Below, piece by piece: positions 23,259 to 35,977 of a stretch of 64,000 nt of DNA. The DNA lies in assembly GCA_947561395.2 (NCBI GenBank), contig OX387183.1:17039402-17103401 (forward strand), in the 5' to 3' direction. Within the stretch, counting starts at the first letter, position 1; each line of letters begins with the position of its first letter. Origin of the DNA: Buxus sempervirens. Its lineage: Eukaryota > Streptophyta > Magnoliopsida > Buxales > Buxaceae. The notes beneath the pieces were generated by a model. That model did no database searches and had not been told where the DNA came from. It saw nothing but the letters and a program-made list of their open reading frames with translations. Made by a program: the position numbers and the translations under genes.

Positions 23259-23662
23259 TGTTTAATCTAAAACAATGAGCAACACAAATATAGACAAGAT
23301 AAACCAATGAGAGGATTGGATGCTAAATATTTATCTATAAAAAGCACAGCTTAAACATGAGTAAATCTTTTCTATATTTCTGCACTTTCTTTACTAAGAG
23401 CAATAAAATCAATCATGAGAAAATAGACGAACAAGGAAAGAAAAACTGAAACTTTGCTTTCACAAAAAAGTTATCATTGTATAATCTTGACTCCTTTCAA
23501 ATAAATACATGTATATCTTCTATCAATCTTATACAAGCAAAAAACTTCAAAAACAACTATATGTTTTCATTTATCTTTCAGCTAAAAAATTGAATATGTG
23601 CCTATTCCTTTTGCTTTCACAAAAAAGTTCTAACAAAAAGTTAAAAGATAATGAAGATCACT

Positions 23663-24706
23663 TCATCTCCCACGATTATCATTATATTCACTCCACGTTG
23701 CTTCTGCAATTTCATGCCTTAAAGTATCACCTACTCTACAATCTTCAGCTAGAGACATAATTGGTGCCTCCTCCACTTCTGGCTCTTGTTCCTCTAATTC
23801 TTTGTCTGCATTAGCAATTAGGCTAGGATCTGGATCAATGCCCATCAAATAGTTGTGAAGGATGCATGCGGCCCAGATAATATCTGTCTATGTATCAATC
23901 GGATATTGGGGCTCTGTTCCAATAGCAATGATTGGAAACCTCTTTTTCAGAACTCCAAATGCCCTTTCAATGGCATTTCTTAATGATGAGTGATGGTGAT
24001 TAAAGATCTCTTGAATGTTTTTAGGTTGTTGGATTGAATATCCCTTAAAATGATACTGAGTGCCTCTATATGGGACAAGAAAACCCTTTTTTAACATGAA
24101 TCCGACATCTGCTAGGTAATATTTACCTAGAAATAAAAAATTTGGAATTGATAACTAATAAATTTAAGAACCAAAAATCAATAACAATAGTCTAACACAT
24201 TCTATCACCTTCAAGTACACTGAGTTTATCAGTTTCCTTTCTTAATGCATTACTTAATATCGTTGAGTCAGAAGCGGATCCCTCCCAACCAGCCAAGACA
24301 TATGTGAACTTTAGATCAAAGGTGCAAGCTGCTAAGACATTTTGGGTTGGATATTATTTTCGTCCTCTATACCTAGGCACGTCTTCCTTTGCTACTTTCA
24401 CATGGAAATGTCAACCATCAATAGCTCCTATACAATCCTATAATGATTTATATATAGATTTGTGACTTCCATGTAAATACCTTACAAAATAATCTTATAC
24501 AATGCTTTTAAATATATTTAATACCTTGAAATAAGGCCAAAATTTGATGTTGTTTGTGATTCAGTATGGATCTCAAATCCATTAGGTTGTTTTATGAAGT
24601 GTTCTTCTAATGATATGATTGCCCTTAACACTTGATGAAATTGTCGATTGATTGTCTCACCGAAACGTTGAAAGTAGAAGCCAATAACTTTATTCTTCAT
24701 ATTATG
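23663..24706 (-). pseudogene. Harbinger transposase, C-terminal two thirds
   Basis: A DDE_Tnp_4-type transposase; this class cuts and pastes DNA at TWA targets. From 24706: NKVIGFYFQRFGETINRQFH (helix-turn-helix part). After a short intron (GTATTAA ... ATTATAG, 24524-24437) comes DCIGAIDG with the first catalytic D, then GRK and [20 protein letters not shown]. After a second intron come YYLADVGFMLKKGFLVPYRG (second D) and RNAIERAFGVLKKRFPIIA (catalytic E), ending at the stop at 23663. All three catalytic residues are visible. Three in-frame stops occur: after AIDG, after GRK, and after PQYPIDT. The N-terminal part lies at 27547-27873, across the solo LTR. Confidence 0.85.
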
Positions 24707-27541
24707 TGTGAAACCCCATTCCAATATCTCTAGCACATCCTAATTAGTGAGCTTGATGTGTAGGTGAAGCTGAAGAAGCTCAAGCCTAAAGCCAACCAAA
24801 GTGGCTAAGCCCCGAACTGTCAGTAACCTACAAACGTGAGCCTTCTTTCCTTGAGAAATTCCTAAATGATTGGGCAGATTATTTTAGAGATGGGACAAAA
24901 TGACCAAGTGTTGATTGGTAATGTGCAATATAGGAGGAATGGCAAAATTGTAAAAATTGTTGTCTTGTGGAGAAGCAACTTAAGTGGAGAAAAGCCAAAG
25001 GAATGCCCCATACGACTAACACCTTTTGCCCAAAACCCTTTCTCCCTCTCCCCTCTCTCCCAGACTCATCTTCCTCCCCATTTCCTCTTCATCTTCTCCC
25101 CATTTTCGTCCACATTCATTTCCAACCCATTGGAAGTGTTGGTTTGCAAGAAAAGAAGAAGAGGAACCCAAGAGGAAGCCATTCTCGTTTGGGGTTTTCT
25201 TGGAGTTTTGTGAGGAATCAACCAAAAAGCAAGCAAGGTGTTGTTCATGGCTTGCAAAGGGAGATAGGAAACTTGCTTAAGAGTTTGCAAGAGGTAAGCA
25301 ACACCACCCCAACCTTGTTTTCCCATTTTCGGCCAAAAATCGCATGTTAGATGAATGTTAGGGTTGATATGTGAAAATGAGTCCTAGGCCAAATGGAAGG
25401 GATTTCTTTGAGGGGTTTTGTTGGTAGTAGATTTCCACACATGCTAGGAGTGATTTCGAGCACAAAAACACCCAGAGAAAGTTAGATTTGAGAAAGATCG
25501 AAATCCCCAAAAGTTTGGATTTCGCGAACTATCAAGAAAACCTAGCCGCTTGAGCAGCTACTCGAGTGGGCATCGGGTGGTAGTTTTAGGTAGCTTTAGG
25601 TAGAGTTTTTAGGTAGACTGTTCTAGCGAGTGTCTTAATAGAAGAACCCGAAAGCAAATATTTGGCCACTCGAAGCAGGCTCGAGCGACCCATCGAGCAC
25701 CTTTACCAGAATTTCCATAATTCGCATTTTTAGCCCAGATTGAACCACCCTTTGTTGTTATTTAAATCCAACCTATGTATAAGTGAAAGTTAGGTATCTA
25801 GAAGGTGTTCCAACTTGAAGTAACTCAAAATTCCAAATAACAAGGATTTTGGGTACGTTTTGCTAAAAGAGGTTATAGAAAGAGTTTTCGTCGCAGATTA
25901 TTATAGAAATAGGATAACTTGATTCTACCACCTCAAACACTTTTTAAATAACCCTTAGAAGTAGAAGTCGAGAGCCAAAACCAAGTTGCTCAAGTATCCA
26001 AAGAGTTGGGACATAGGTTGCCCAATTTGAGTCATGAAATGTAGAATTTCTAGAAAACCAAACCTTTACCATTGACCATCAAGGTGAGTACATCACACAT
26101 GACCAGATGGGCTTCGGCCTGGTATTCTACACATATTATGAAAGGCATTGTGCCCATATTACACTTAACATGAGTTGCACGATAATGAGGGCATTGGCCC
26201 GTATTACATTTGCACCACCTCAAGGGTTTGGCCCGTCACTTGTAACATGAGATGAAAGGGCAGTGACCCATGATCATTAATCATAAATGAGAGAGCAGTG
26301 GCCCGTTGTATTGATATTGAAAAGAGGGCAGTGGCCCCAATGACATTGAGTTATATTGAGTAGAGGGCAGTGGCCCAAAATTGACTCGGGTAAAACAATG
26401 GGCTACCCTTGAGCATTTTCCATGCTAGTGGCATGAGGTATTGATATGGATGACTGACCAGTAAGTCTTGATGGGTTGTTGAGCGATTCATCTCAGTTGG
26501 GTTAGTGGATCATTGTTCCTCCCAACTTGGAGATAGAGAACTAGCATCCTCTACTCAAGCTTGGATATAATTGATGTGTTATCATTCCGTTCTTTGTTGT
26601 TATACTTGTTATGAAATTGTTAAATGAACACATCCGCATAATAAACTCTTAAGGTATGGATCCATAGTCTTAAATGGGAATATTTGTATATATATTCCAT
26701 GGCCAGTGTTCTTGTTACTATACTGCTTTATTGTGATATCATCCCGGCACTAGCATCATCGGTGGCCGATGCCCACTTGCTATGGGGAATCGGCAGTGGA
26801 TGCCTGTATGTCAAGGGGAATCGGCATAGAGATATGCCTACGTCAAGGGGAATCGGCGTAGATGCCTAGCCACCACGTGGAATCGGTAAAGCTAGATGAG
26901 GCCATGTATAGTATATATAAACATCCTAGATAACAAGTGACAATACTGAGTACATGATTGCTATTAAATGGATTATCTGTACATTGAAGCACATGCATAC
27001 ACTATTATATGACACATGAGATGCCGTGGATTTTGTAGTATTAGAACTACCCGCATGTCATGGTTTATCGAGAGATATTTGCATAAACTGTTTTTTCACC
27101 GAATCATGCATGTGTTGCTTATTGAGACATTCGTCTCACAGTTGCTTTCTATCTTATTTTTCAGATCCATCGACGTCCGGTGTGAATGACCGGGCTAGAG
27201 ATAGAGGCAAGGAGAAAGCTATAGGATATAGAGAGGAGGATTTCTATAGGCCTTAGGCTGTTCTTTTATTTTGTAATGCATGTATAGTTTTGAATTGTAA
27301 ACCCTTCTAGCTGAGAGGTGTGATTAGTCACCCATCTTTTTGTAACTAAACTCTCGTGTCTTGTTTCCTTTAAAATATATACATGAACACTTTTGATATG
27401 CACATGTATAAACTATTTGCACCTGCACTTGTATAGAAAAAGTTTTTAATCCTTCGTGTTTTGTTAAGTAAAATGGCCCACTTGCCACGGTCTAGGATGG
27501 GTTGTGCCTTGGAGGGGCAGACCTGGTTCCGGGTCGTGACA
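24707..27541 (+). mobile_element. Solo LTR (2.8 kb) inside the Harbinger transposase gene
   Basis: Starts TGTGAAACCCCATTCC and ends CCGGGTCGTGACA, with the duplication TTATG on both sides (24702-24706 and 27542-27546). It splits the transposase codons between ILAHN and the NKVIGFYF segment. No internal region is present. The pyrimidine-rich leader-like stretch near 25020-25110 and a donor-like CAAGAG|GTAAGCA near 25290 suggest plus orientation. GGGCAGTGGCCC variants lie at 26210-26375, and GGGGAATCGGC is repeated at 26783-26886. Gypsy-type is inferred from ends and size. Confidence 0.88.
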
Positions 27542-27546
27542 TTATG

Positions 27547-27873
27547 AGCAAGAATACTAAGAAACTTTGAAACTTGTTCCTCCACGGTGCAATTCCATGT
27601 GTTACTAAGCCTGTTTGTTTCTTGAAATATACGAACTAACTTAGCAAAGGCTTCTACCCCCATACATAATGAATGACGAGAACGCTTATCACTTGTTTGA
27701 GTAAGTCTTTCCATCAAATCATTCCTAACTTTATCTTTGTAATCTGAGATATCCCTAGCCACATAATTTGAATAATAGAATACTGAGGTCAAACAAGCTG
27801 TATACACTGCATTTGATATAGTAGTAGCAGCAACCCACTTTCTTTTTCTTTCCCACTCCTCAATACTCTCCAT
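27547..27873 (-). pseudogene. Harbinger transposase, N-terminal part
   Basis: Starts at ATG 27873 (MESIEEWERKRKWVAATTIS) and runs 109 codons to SKFLSILAHN, where the solo LTR begins. The segment CMGVEAFAKLVRIFQETNRL and TVEEQVSKFLSILAHN is the DUF8040-like N-terminal region that precedes the DDE domain in plant PIF/Harbinger transposases. No stop is visible in this part. Confidence 0.85.
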
Positions 27874-29243
27874 CTACATAAATTAAATAATTTATAATTT
27901 GATAAAATAAAATAGCATAAACAATTGTTAATTAAAGTAAGACCTTTAACAATTGTTAATTAAAGAGCATTGAAAAAGATGAAACAAACTCTTTGATTAG
28001 GCATTTATAGGTCTTTAAGGAATGTTTGATATGAACCATTGCTCAATAATTTAAAATCAACCATTAACTCCTATATTATATGTAAAATATAGGAAACAGC
28101 AGAGTGAAACAAAAATCAAATTATGATAATGGCCTACCATTAACATATTTCAAATTCAAATGAGGTAAATAAAAAGGAAAAATAGTTAAAATTGAACTAA
28201 GACAACATTTTAAAAGGACAATGATTTCTACTGACTGAAACAAAGTATATAATAGTAGAGGTAAAAAAGATCAATAACAAATGTGGTTCCCAAAGCACAA
28301 CCAGAATTAATGGTCAAAATTATATCACACATTTAATATCAATTTTAACCTTCAATACTAAAGTCCAACATGCCCCAGATTTACCACCAATGTATCACTG
28401 GCCTAAAGACAGTCACGCATCCCCTCAAGTCTTAGATGCTACTTCATTGATCCTAAGAATGTTTATCCAATCTTCCAATCAATAAGTACTTTTGTGTCCT
28501 GTACACCCTCATCGCCTCTAATAATTTTCCTGTTGTCATGAGGTCCACAGCAGCATAAAACATTTTATGCCATCAATCATTTAACCAATCAGTAGTTCAT
28601 GCAATATCACTCACAAATTAGCTCAACTTCCCACACATAGCAAGCACAAAGGCTTCCATACATCATTGTTGCCTATGAGTAGTTAATGACCTTTGAAAGT
28701 GGACAAAACAAGTATTTTCTAGAATTATTTTATTACACTACCGCATGAAGGCATTTGTTTTATCATATTTCAAATTTATATTGCTCTGTTTTATAGTTTA
28801 ATTATAAATGATGAGTCCATAATCTATTTTTTGCAAAGTCCAAATATCTTATTGCATGGATGCGAAATGGATCCAAGTCCACATAACATACCATGAGATA
28901 CGAAATAAATTGCAAAACAAGGATTCTCAATCTATAACCTTGACAAAATAAACAATGGAAATCATCAAAAATTAAATGCAAACTCAACTACAAAAGCCTC
29001 ACCTGTTTGTGTTTAATCAACCAATCAAACACAAATTCTCAAGATGGATCCAACTTAATTTAAATTTGTGAATTTCAACCATTTAGTATCCAACTCTCTA
29101 CTTAAACATATCGATTAAAAAGTGATTTAGCGACATTGATCCTACCTTCTCTAAAAAAAACCAGCTAAGACCTTACTATACATGGTTTCAGTTGGACTCA
29201 ATCCAAAGTCCAACATTTCCTCAAGTAATCCCAAGCTAACTTC
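27874..29243. other. Harbinger leader without visible genes
   Basis: AT-rich sequence between the transposase start and the PPR fragment. No supported frame. It includes a short direct repeat TTAACAATTGTTAATTAAAG near 27920-27965. Confidence 0.4.
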
Positions 29244-29620
29244 TCACCTTGACGAACTGCAAAGAGGTTCAACAAGAATTGCATAGGTCCAATCATCCGG
29301 GCCCGGCCCTTCCTCTTTCATTTGTGCAAGGATCCTAAACACATCACTAACTCTATTCTCTTTACACAAACCTTTGATCAGGGTATTGAAGGAAACAACA
29401 GATGGTTCAAAATTACGAACACACATTTCGTCCATCAGTTGGAGTGCAAGGTAAGTTTGATGGGTTTCACAATAACAATTGATCATAATATAAAAATCAG
29501 AAGCAATTCCGGACTCTATAATCGATTCATACAAAGATAATGTTTCATCGAACTGTTTAGCTCAATTCAAATATGATAAGACAACATTACAGGACATGAG
29601 GGAAGGTTTGGAGCTTGCCT
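29244..29620 (-). pseudogene. PPR protein gene fragment inside the Harbinger element
   Basis: Minus strand from about 29620 reads LLQASSKPSLMSCNVVLSYL, then after a stop FDETLSLYESIIESGIASDF, YIMINCYCETHQTYLALQLM, and the clearest PPR unit VVSFNTLIKGLCKENRVSDV followed by PDDWTYAILVEPLC. PPR proteins bind organelle RNA through 35-residue helical repeats; about three repeats remain here. It lacks start, targeting peptide and most repeats, and has an early stop. It lies between the right terminal repeat (30184) and the transposase start, in the same orientation as the transposase. Confidence 0.75.
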
Positions 29621-30144
29621 GGAGCAGCATACAAGCACATCAACCAGAATACAAACACATTGATTACACACACAAAAAAAACCCTAACCCCAAGAAGAAG
29701 GGGATGACTGTGAAAAAAAAATACCTGAAGCCTTGCTGATACTTTTCTGAAAGAATCGTTGAGAAATTGAATACTTCGTTCTCGAAGGCTTCACGCTAGA
29801 AGACGTTAATGGAGAACCATGGAGAGTGAAGATGCAGTGGAAAAGACATTTTCCTCCATTTTGCTCTCCAATGTTGATGAAGATGGAGAAGGGATTTGAA
29901 CGAAGGCTTCTCATGTTTTGCTCTCCAACGTTTTGCTCAAGTGAGCACGAAGAGCGGGAAGAGTCTTTTTTGCTCGTTTCTGTCGAAGAACCCGTGTTTT
30001 CGTTTCTCCCCAAATCTCTACGTTTTGGGAAGAAAATATTTTAGAGAGGGAAAGAAAACTTGGTAGCAAAATTTCTTTTCATTTCCCCCTTTTTTATGAT
30101 TTCCAACTCTCACCAAACAGAGGAAATGACTTTGTGCCCCTTTT

Positions 30145-30184
30145 CTTTTCTTTTCTCCCCAAATCCAAACTTCCAAACATTGCC
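30145..30184. repeat. Harbinger terminal inverted repeat, right
   Basis: Reverse complement starts GGCAATGTTTGGAAGTTTGG. TAA duplication at 30185-30187. Confidence 0.85.
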
Positions 30185-30187
30185 TAA

Positions 30188-33100
30188 TAGCATCACAAAA
30201 TTTGATCAAGTCCTAATAATGTGAAATACAATATTTCAATCCTAGTACCTTATGGCCTAAACCGCAAAATTACTAGAATTGGTATGTTGGGCGATAAGTA
30301 AATCCGGGTCTTAATTAAAATTTAAGACAATAAATCTGAATTTACTCATCTATAAACACTACCAATCATCTGATATCAACATATGGTCCATGCTCATTAA
30401 ATATATCAGAGTGCATCAAATTAAATAATGATAAAGCAGAAGACTTAATAGAATATCTATCTTGAACCCATAATCTCATAATGTAAAATCATTGAAATAA
30501 AATACAATTAAGTACAATGAATAAAAATGATAACTGCTATACCTCTAAATTTGGATCTACCCGAAACCAACTACCAACACTTTGGAATCTGCACAACCTA
30601 TATATAATAAACTAAATGAGATTAGAGATCCCAGTAAGTCATCATATGATAAATTAAATACATATGCGGATATATCTCAAATCATAATACATCATAAGTA
30701 ATCAAGTGCAAGTGAGACAACCCGATATCCCACTAAATAATATGAATTAACAACAAGGTTTAGAAGAATTACAATAATCATCAACTATAATATATAAATC
30801 AATTTATAACTTAGAACCAAACTGATTCGATCAATCCGATAAACCATTCATATTATATCACAAGACTAATCAATGTAATATCTAGCTAGAACTATAGACA
30901 TTGCCCGGACTACATCTATAATATTCTGATTGGGATGCACAGTCTTTGGATCACAAGATCAATACAAACAACACATTTCGGGCAAGTCCCTTTCTATTGG
31001 AAAATACCAATCACATCGCTCACAATGCCAGGAGGAATCACACATCTCAATTGGCTCTCATCACAAAATAAATGAAAACATGCCGCGAGAAATCCTCAAC
31101 TCAACCAGCTTCGTCGCTACAATCAATACGACTCCCTCTACTTCCATACTAAAGAGCCCTCACACACTCAAGTTTTAATTATCTTTTTATACATCCACAT
31201 AAACTACTGGACATCCAAAACATAATAAGGATCTCTCTTGAGATCAAATAGTGAAATTCATTTGGCACTTACTAACTAGTAAATTGCTAACCCACTATTG
31301 ATAAGTTAAACTTATAGTAGGGTAAAAAACAAATTTAATTAGGGTGCAATATACACAAATCAAAACTATAAATACTCAAGTGTATGTTGACATAATCAAA
31401 TATATATATTTTCCAAATATAAGATTTGATAAATATAAATGCAATTTGGAAACCATGCTAGTGGAATTCAAAAGAAATATTTAATAACAAGGATAAACAT
31501 CATTATTTGAAACTTACTATAGATATATAATCGATAAAACCCGATTTATGATTCTCTGATGCAATTAAATGAATTAATAAATCATCTTACGCATTTATAT
31601 AAAAAGTTTCTTATTTTGGACCAATTTCCCAAAATTGTATTCATGCAATATGCCAAATTGCATCTCAACTATTACTTTTCTCTTTACTGTTATGAAAATG
31701 ACATTGTCCTATTTTTAAATTAATTTATAAACCCTAAAAATCACTTTTAAACACTTTTTCATTGAATTTTAATTTTACTTTCAAATTTCTATTAAAATGT
31801 AATTATTTATAAGAATCTAAACTGATTTATAAAACTTAATCTATATCTTCGCTAAATCTTAATTAGTTAAAGTAACATACACTGATTTACAATTAATTCC
31901 CTTACCATATACAAATCCTTAGTTATTTATTAAAATATAAACCAATTGCTAATTACTATGTAAGTTTTATACTAAAAATTAAATCATTTACACTTAACCT
32001 TAAATATTTTTGTCATTAAGTTGCATACTTTGCCAAATTTTCTAGATCAATTCAGAACTCCTATTAACCTGAAACCAGTTCCTATATAATCTACACCTAT
32101 AAAACTTAATTTTAAGTTATTAAATTAAAGTTTACATTGATGTTTGCATAGTTTTGCAAACATCCCAAAACTTCCCAAAATCATTTCAAACAAAGAAAAC
32201 TAAAAACAGAGCCTGCGTGTTATCAATCCAAAACCAATTCAAAGTTTAGATAAAGCCAAGCCACATCAAATCATGGAAATTCCAGATGATATACAAGTAT
32301 AATTCACACATTAAGTAAACTTAAATCAATGTAGGGGATGACTTACTTTGTTTTGTAGATTCAAGAGCAACTCCTACAACCCATTGACCACCAAACTATT
32401 ACCTTCTACTGCAACTACTCCTCCATAACTTCAACCAAGGGACCAACTCAAACCCTCTAAGGTTAACCCTTGCTGAAACTTGCACAAGCAAGAAATCAAA
32501 CCCAGGTGAAAACGATAGAATACTAATCCTCTCCTGCAACACTTCCAAGCTTTCTTTAGACTAAAACTCAGCAACAAGGTACTCTTCAACAGGAAATCTT
32601 CACCATTTTCAAGATTTCTTCACTTAAAGTAGTTTTTAAAGCAGCCGATTTCCTCTACGAGGAAATCCTGTTTGGATTCCTCTTGGGAGCACCTGCGGAC
32701 GACACGCGTCCGCAGGCGGTCCCACTCCTCTTCAACGTTCGGCCCGGTTTTTAGCCGGCTCCGGACGTTGTGGCTTCGTTCCCTCTCTTTAAATTAAAGT
32801 AGTGACGTTTTGATGTACTTTTAAAAATAATTTAGATTCAGTCAATAATTAGAAATTGGTGATGTCTTTTTAAAATAATTAATAATAAGCGTTATTATAC
32901 TATTTCCAACAGTTTCCTTCCGAAAATATTCTCAAAGGACTTACAAATCAAATTTCGTCAAAGTCCTTTAACTCTAGGTTAAGAAGTCTTTTAAGGACAG
33001 TTTTGTAAGAAATCTATTGTCAATAGTAAACTAACACTAATTCTCAATTATTTTAAACAAGCATTACTAATGTTCAATTTCAGAGAATTAGGTTTAAATC

Positions 33101-33880
33101 TGGATTGTCTTCAAAAAGTATCACCAAAAATCAAACCACTCAAAAAATATAACCTAAAAAAAAGGATGAACCCTAAGGGAACACCTTCTTGTACATGCTT
33201 CAAATAACATTGTAGATAGAAACTGCACAATCTATCATTTGCATAATTGTTTTGTTGTCTTAGGTTTTGTTTTTTATTGATTTAGTCGTTGGTTGTTCGA
33301 TCTTAGTTGCTGAGTAAGACACTCTGGGTTGATGCCCTTCTTAGTACTACATGATTAAATTTTGGGAAAATTATTGAAAGGATCGTATTTTTCCAAGTAT
33401 TTACAAAAACATGCTTTGAAAAAGCTAAATATAAAAAAACGTGCAAGTTTTCTTGTGCAATTGCATTTCAGTCTGAAATCACTATAGCTTGATTAATCGC
33501 ATAATTTACGATTAATCGAAATCACTGTAACACTTTTCAAACTTTAAAAATTGTCCTTCAAAATAGAATGAACGTAAGAAACGTTGAATCGGGCTTTAAT
33601 CATGTGTTGATCATGCATCCATGAATTTCAATCAATTGGATACCTTTTGATTAATTACAAAACAACGATTGGAGCCGCATTCAAAAGTTCAAAGGCTCTT
33701 AGTTTTATGTGATACTCTATTAAAATAATTAAGAAAAAAGTGAAGAGTTTTTAAGTAACTAAAAATTACTGATATTTTTAAAATCTATTTAAAAAGCCGA
33801 ATAATTATTTAGGCCATACCAAACCCGGTCCTAAACTCCAAAGGATCATTAGTGGGGCGTGTTTAGGGTGCCTCCAATAT
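30188..33880. other. AT-rich repeat-derived DNA; decayed LTR-like stretch
   Basis: No gene is supported. A GC-rich block at 32641-32790 (CGATTTCCTCTACGAGGAAA, ACGCGTCCGCAGG, CCGGCTCCGG) recurs in inverted form at 37100-37250, so both are likely pieces of one old LTR family. The 31.6-kb stretch (AAATTGTATTCATGCAATAT) also looks LTR-like. No ends or target duplications were found. Confidence 0.35.
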
Positions 33881-33906
33881 GTTATATTTAAAAAAGTTTA
33901 ATATAA

Positions 33907-35580
33907 GACCTCTCAAGCCCAGTTACAAGTCCTCACAAGCCCAATTACAAGTCCAGTTACAAGTCCTCTCAACCCCAGTTACAAGTCCTCACAAGCCCTG
34001 TTACAAGTCCTCACAACCCCAGTTACAAGTCCTGTCAAGCCCTATTACAAGTCCTCTCAACCCCAGTTACAAGTCCTCACAAGCCCTATTACAAGTCCTC
34101 ACAACCCCAGTTACAAGTCCTGTCAAGCCCTGTTACAAGTCCTCTCAACCCCAGTTACAAGTCCTGTTAAGCCCAGTTACAAGTCCTCTCAACCCCAGTT
34201 ACAAGTCCTCACAAGCCCTGTTACAAGTCCTCACAACCCCAGTTACAAGTCCTGTCAAGCCCTGTTACAAGTCCTCTCAACCCCAGTTACAAGTCCTCAC
34301 AAGCCCTGTTACAAGTCCTCACAACCCCAGTTACAAGTCCTGTCAAGCCCTGTTACAAGTCCTCTCAACCCCAGTTACAAGTCCTCTCAAGCCCTATTAC
34401 AAGTCCTGTTAAGCCCAGTTACAAGTCCTCTCAACCCCAGTTACAAGTCCTCACAAGCCCTGTTACAAGTCCTCACAACCCCAGTTACAAGTCCTGTTAA
34501 GCCCAGTTACAAGTCCTCTCAACCCCAGTTACAAGTCCTCACAAGCCCTGTTACAAGTCCTCACAACCCCAGTTACAAGTCCTGTCAAGCCCTGTTACAA
34601 GTCCTCTCAACCCCAGTTACAAGTCCTCACAAGCCATGTTACAAGTCCTGTGAAGCCCAGTTACAAGTCCTCTCAACCCCAGTTACAAGTCCTCACAACC
34701 CCAGGGCTTGTGAGGACTTGTAACAGGGCTTGTGAGGACTTGTAACTGGGCTTGTGAGGACTTGTAACAAGGGTTGTGAGGACTTGTAACAGGGCTTGTG
34801 AGGACTTGTAACTGGGGTTGAGAGGACTTGTAACAGGGCTTGACAGGACTTGTAACTGGGGTTGTGAGGACTTGTAACAGGGCTTGTGAGGACTTGTAAC
34901 TGGGGTTGAGAGGACTTGTAACTGGGCTTAACAGGACTTGTAATAGGGCTTGAGAGGACTTGTAACTGGGGTTGAGAGGACTTGTAACACGGCTTTACAG
35001 GACTTGTAACTGGGGTTGTGAGGACTTGTAACAGGGCTTGTGAGGACTTGTAACTGGGGTTGAGAGGACTTGTAACAGGGCTTGACAGGACTTGTAACTG
35101 GGGTTGTGAGGACTTGTAACAGGGCTTGTGAGGACTTGTAACTGGGGTTGAGAGGACTTGTAACTGGGCTTAACAGGACTTGTAATAGGGCTTGAGAGGA
35201 CTTGTAACTGGGGTTGAGAGGACTTGTAACAGGGCTTGACAGGACTTGTAACTGGGGTTGTGAGGACTTGTAACAGGGCTTGTGAGGACTTGTAACTGGG
35301 GTTGAGAGGACTTGTAATAGGGCTTGACAGGACTTGTAGCTGGGGTTGTGAGGACTTGTAACAGGGCTTGTGAGGACTTGTAACTGGGGTTGAGAGGACT
35401 TGTAACTGGGCTTAACAGGACTTGTAATAGGGCTTGAGAGGACTTGTAACTGGGGTTGAGAGGACTTGTAACAGGGCTTCACAGGACTTGTAACTGGGGT
35501 TGTGAGGACTTGTAACAGGGCTTGTGAGGACTTGTAACTGGGGTTGAGAGGACTTGTAACTGGGCTTAACAGGACTTGTA
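33907..35580. repeat. Large palindrome built from a 22-bp tandem repeat
   Basis: The left arm (33907 to about 34704, roughly 36 units) repeats GTTACAAGTCCTCTCAACCC plus CA and close variants. At 34704 the orientation flips, and the right arm (to 35580, roughly 40 units) carries the reverse complement. Variants alternate (CTCTCAACCCCA, CTCACAAGCCCT, CTCACAACCCCA, CTGTCAAGCCCT), giving higher-order units near 66-88 bp. The 22-bp unit has no stop in any frame, so long frames are open on both strands; these are not genes. RNA from it would fold into a hairpin of about 800 bp. Confidence 0.95.
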
Positions 35581-35977
35581 AGCGAGCCCAGATACCCTGA
35601 GTTACCAAAAAAAAACATCAAATGTCCCCGGAAATGAGAACAAATAGTTTAATGTATTGGTTTCAACACACATGCAGGACGAGTTGGTTTTGGTTGGACA
35701 TAACTCAAGAATCTTATGGTAAGTAAAGGTTTTGACTTGCTAGCTACCATAATACCTAATTAATTCATGGCGCTAAAAACTTATTGAAATCATAAGTGAA
35801 GGGTTATCCATTTAAACACAGATCACACCTCAATTTTATAAATCAAAACCCTTGGCCAGACTCATATGATCATCAAAACCTAGATGTCGGAACTGTATGG
35901 GTACTCTTTCTTCTCTTATCCCTAAAAATGCAATATATGACTTTTAATCCGATTCTTGAGGTCCAAGAAAAGGTAAC
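35581..35977. other. Intergenic DNA without visible features
   Basis: Nothing supportable between the palindrome and the TRIM-like element. Confidence 0.4.

Larger units (their letters stand above)
21283..30184 (-). mobile_element. PIF/Harbinger DNA transposon with both ends, inactivated
   Basis: Both terminal inverted repeats are present: 21283-21322 and 30145-30184, 33 of 40 bases alike, starting GGCWATGTT and holding TTGGATTTSGGGAGAAAAGA. The target duplication TAA (21280-21282 and 30185-30187) fits the 3-bp TWA preference of the superfamily. On the minus strand the order is leader with a PPR fragment, transposase (27873 to 23663), Myb/SANT-like protein (23258 to 22287). The 8.9 kb include a 2.8-kb solo LTR; without it the element is about 6.1 kb, usual for an autonomous PIF/Harbinger. 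Stops in the transposase, a frameshift in the second gene and the LTR insertion make it inactive. Confidence 0.9.

Noticed and set aside
24866-25350. Open frames of 115 and 127 codons, proline-rich
   Set aside because: They lie in the pyrimidine-rich leader-like part of the solo LTR 24707-27541.
30930-31178. 82-codon frame in AT-rich DNA
   Set aside because: No family resemblance, no splice or promoter context, and it sits in repeat-derived sequence.
33907-35580. Possible CRISPR-like array
   Set aside because: Units are directly adjacent with no unique spacers, and the genome is plant nuclear.
33879-35621. Long open frames of 177 and 226 codons with repeats of SYKSSQALLQVL
   Set aside because: They arise because the 22-bp unit has no stop in any frame. 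They exist on both strands and in overlapping frames, with no start context.
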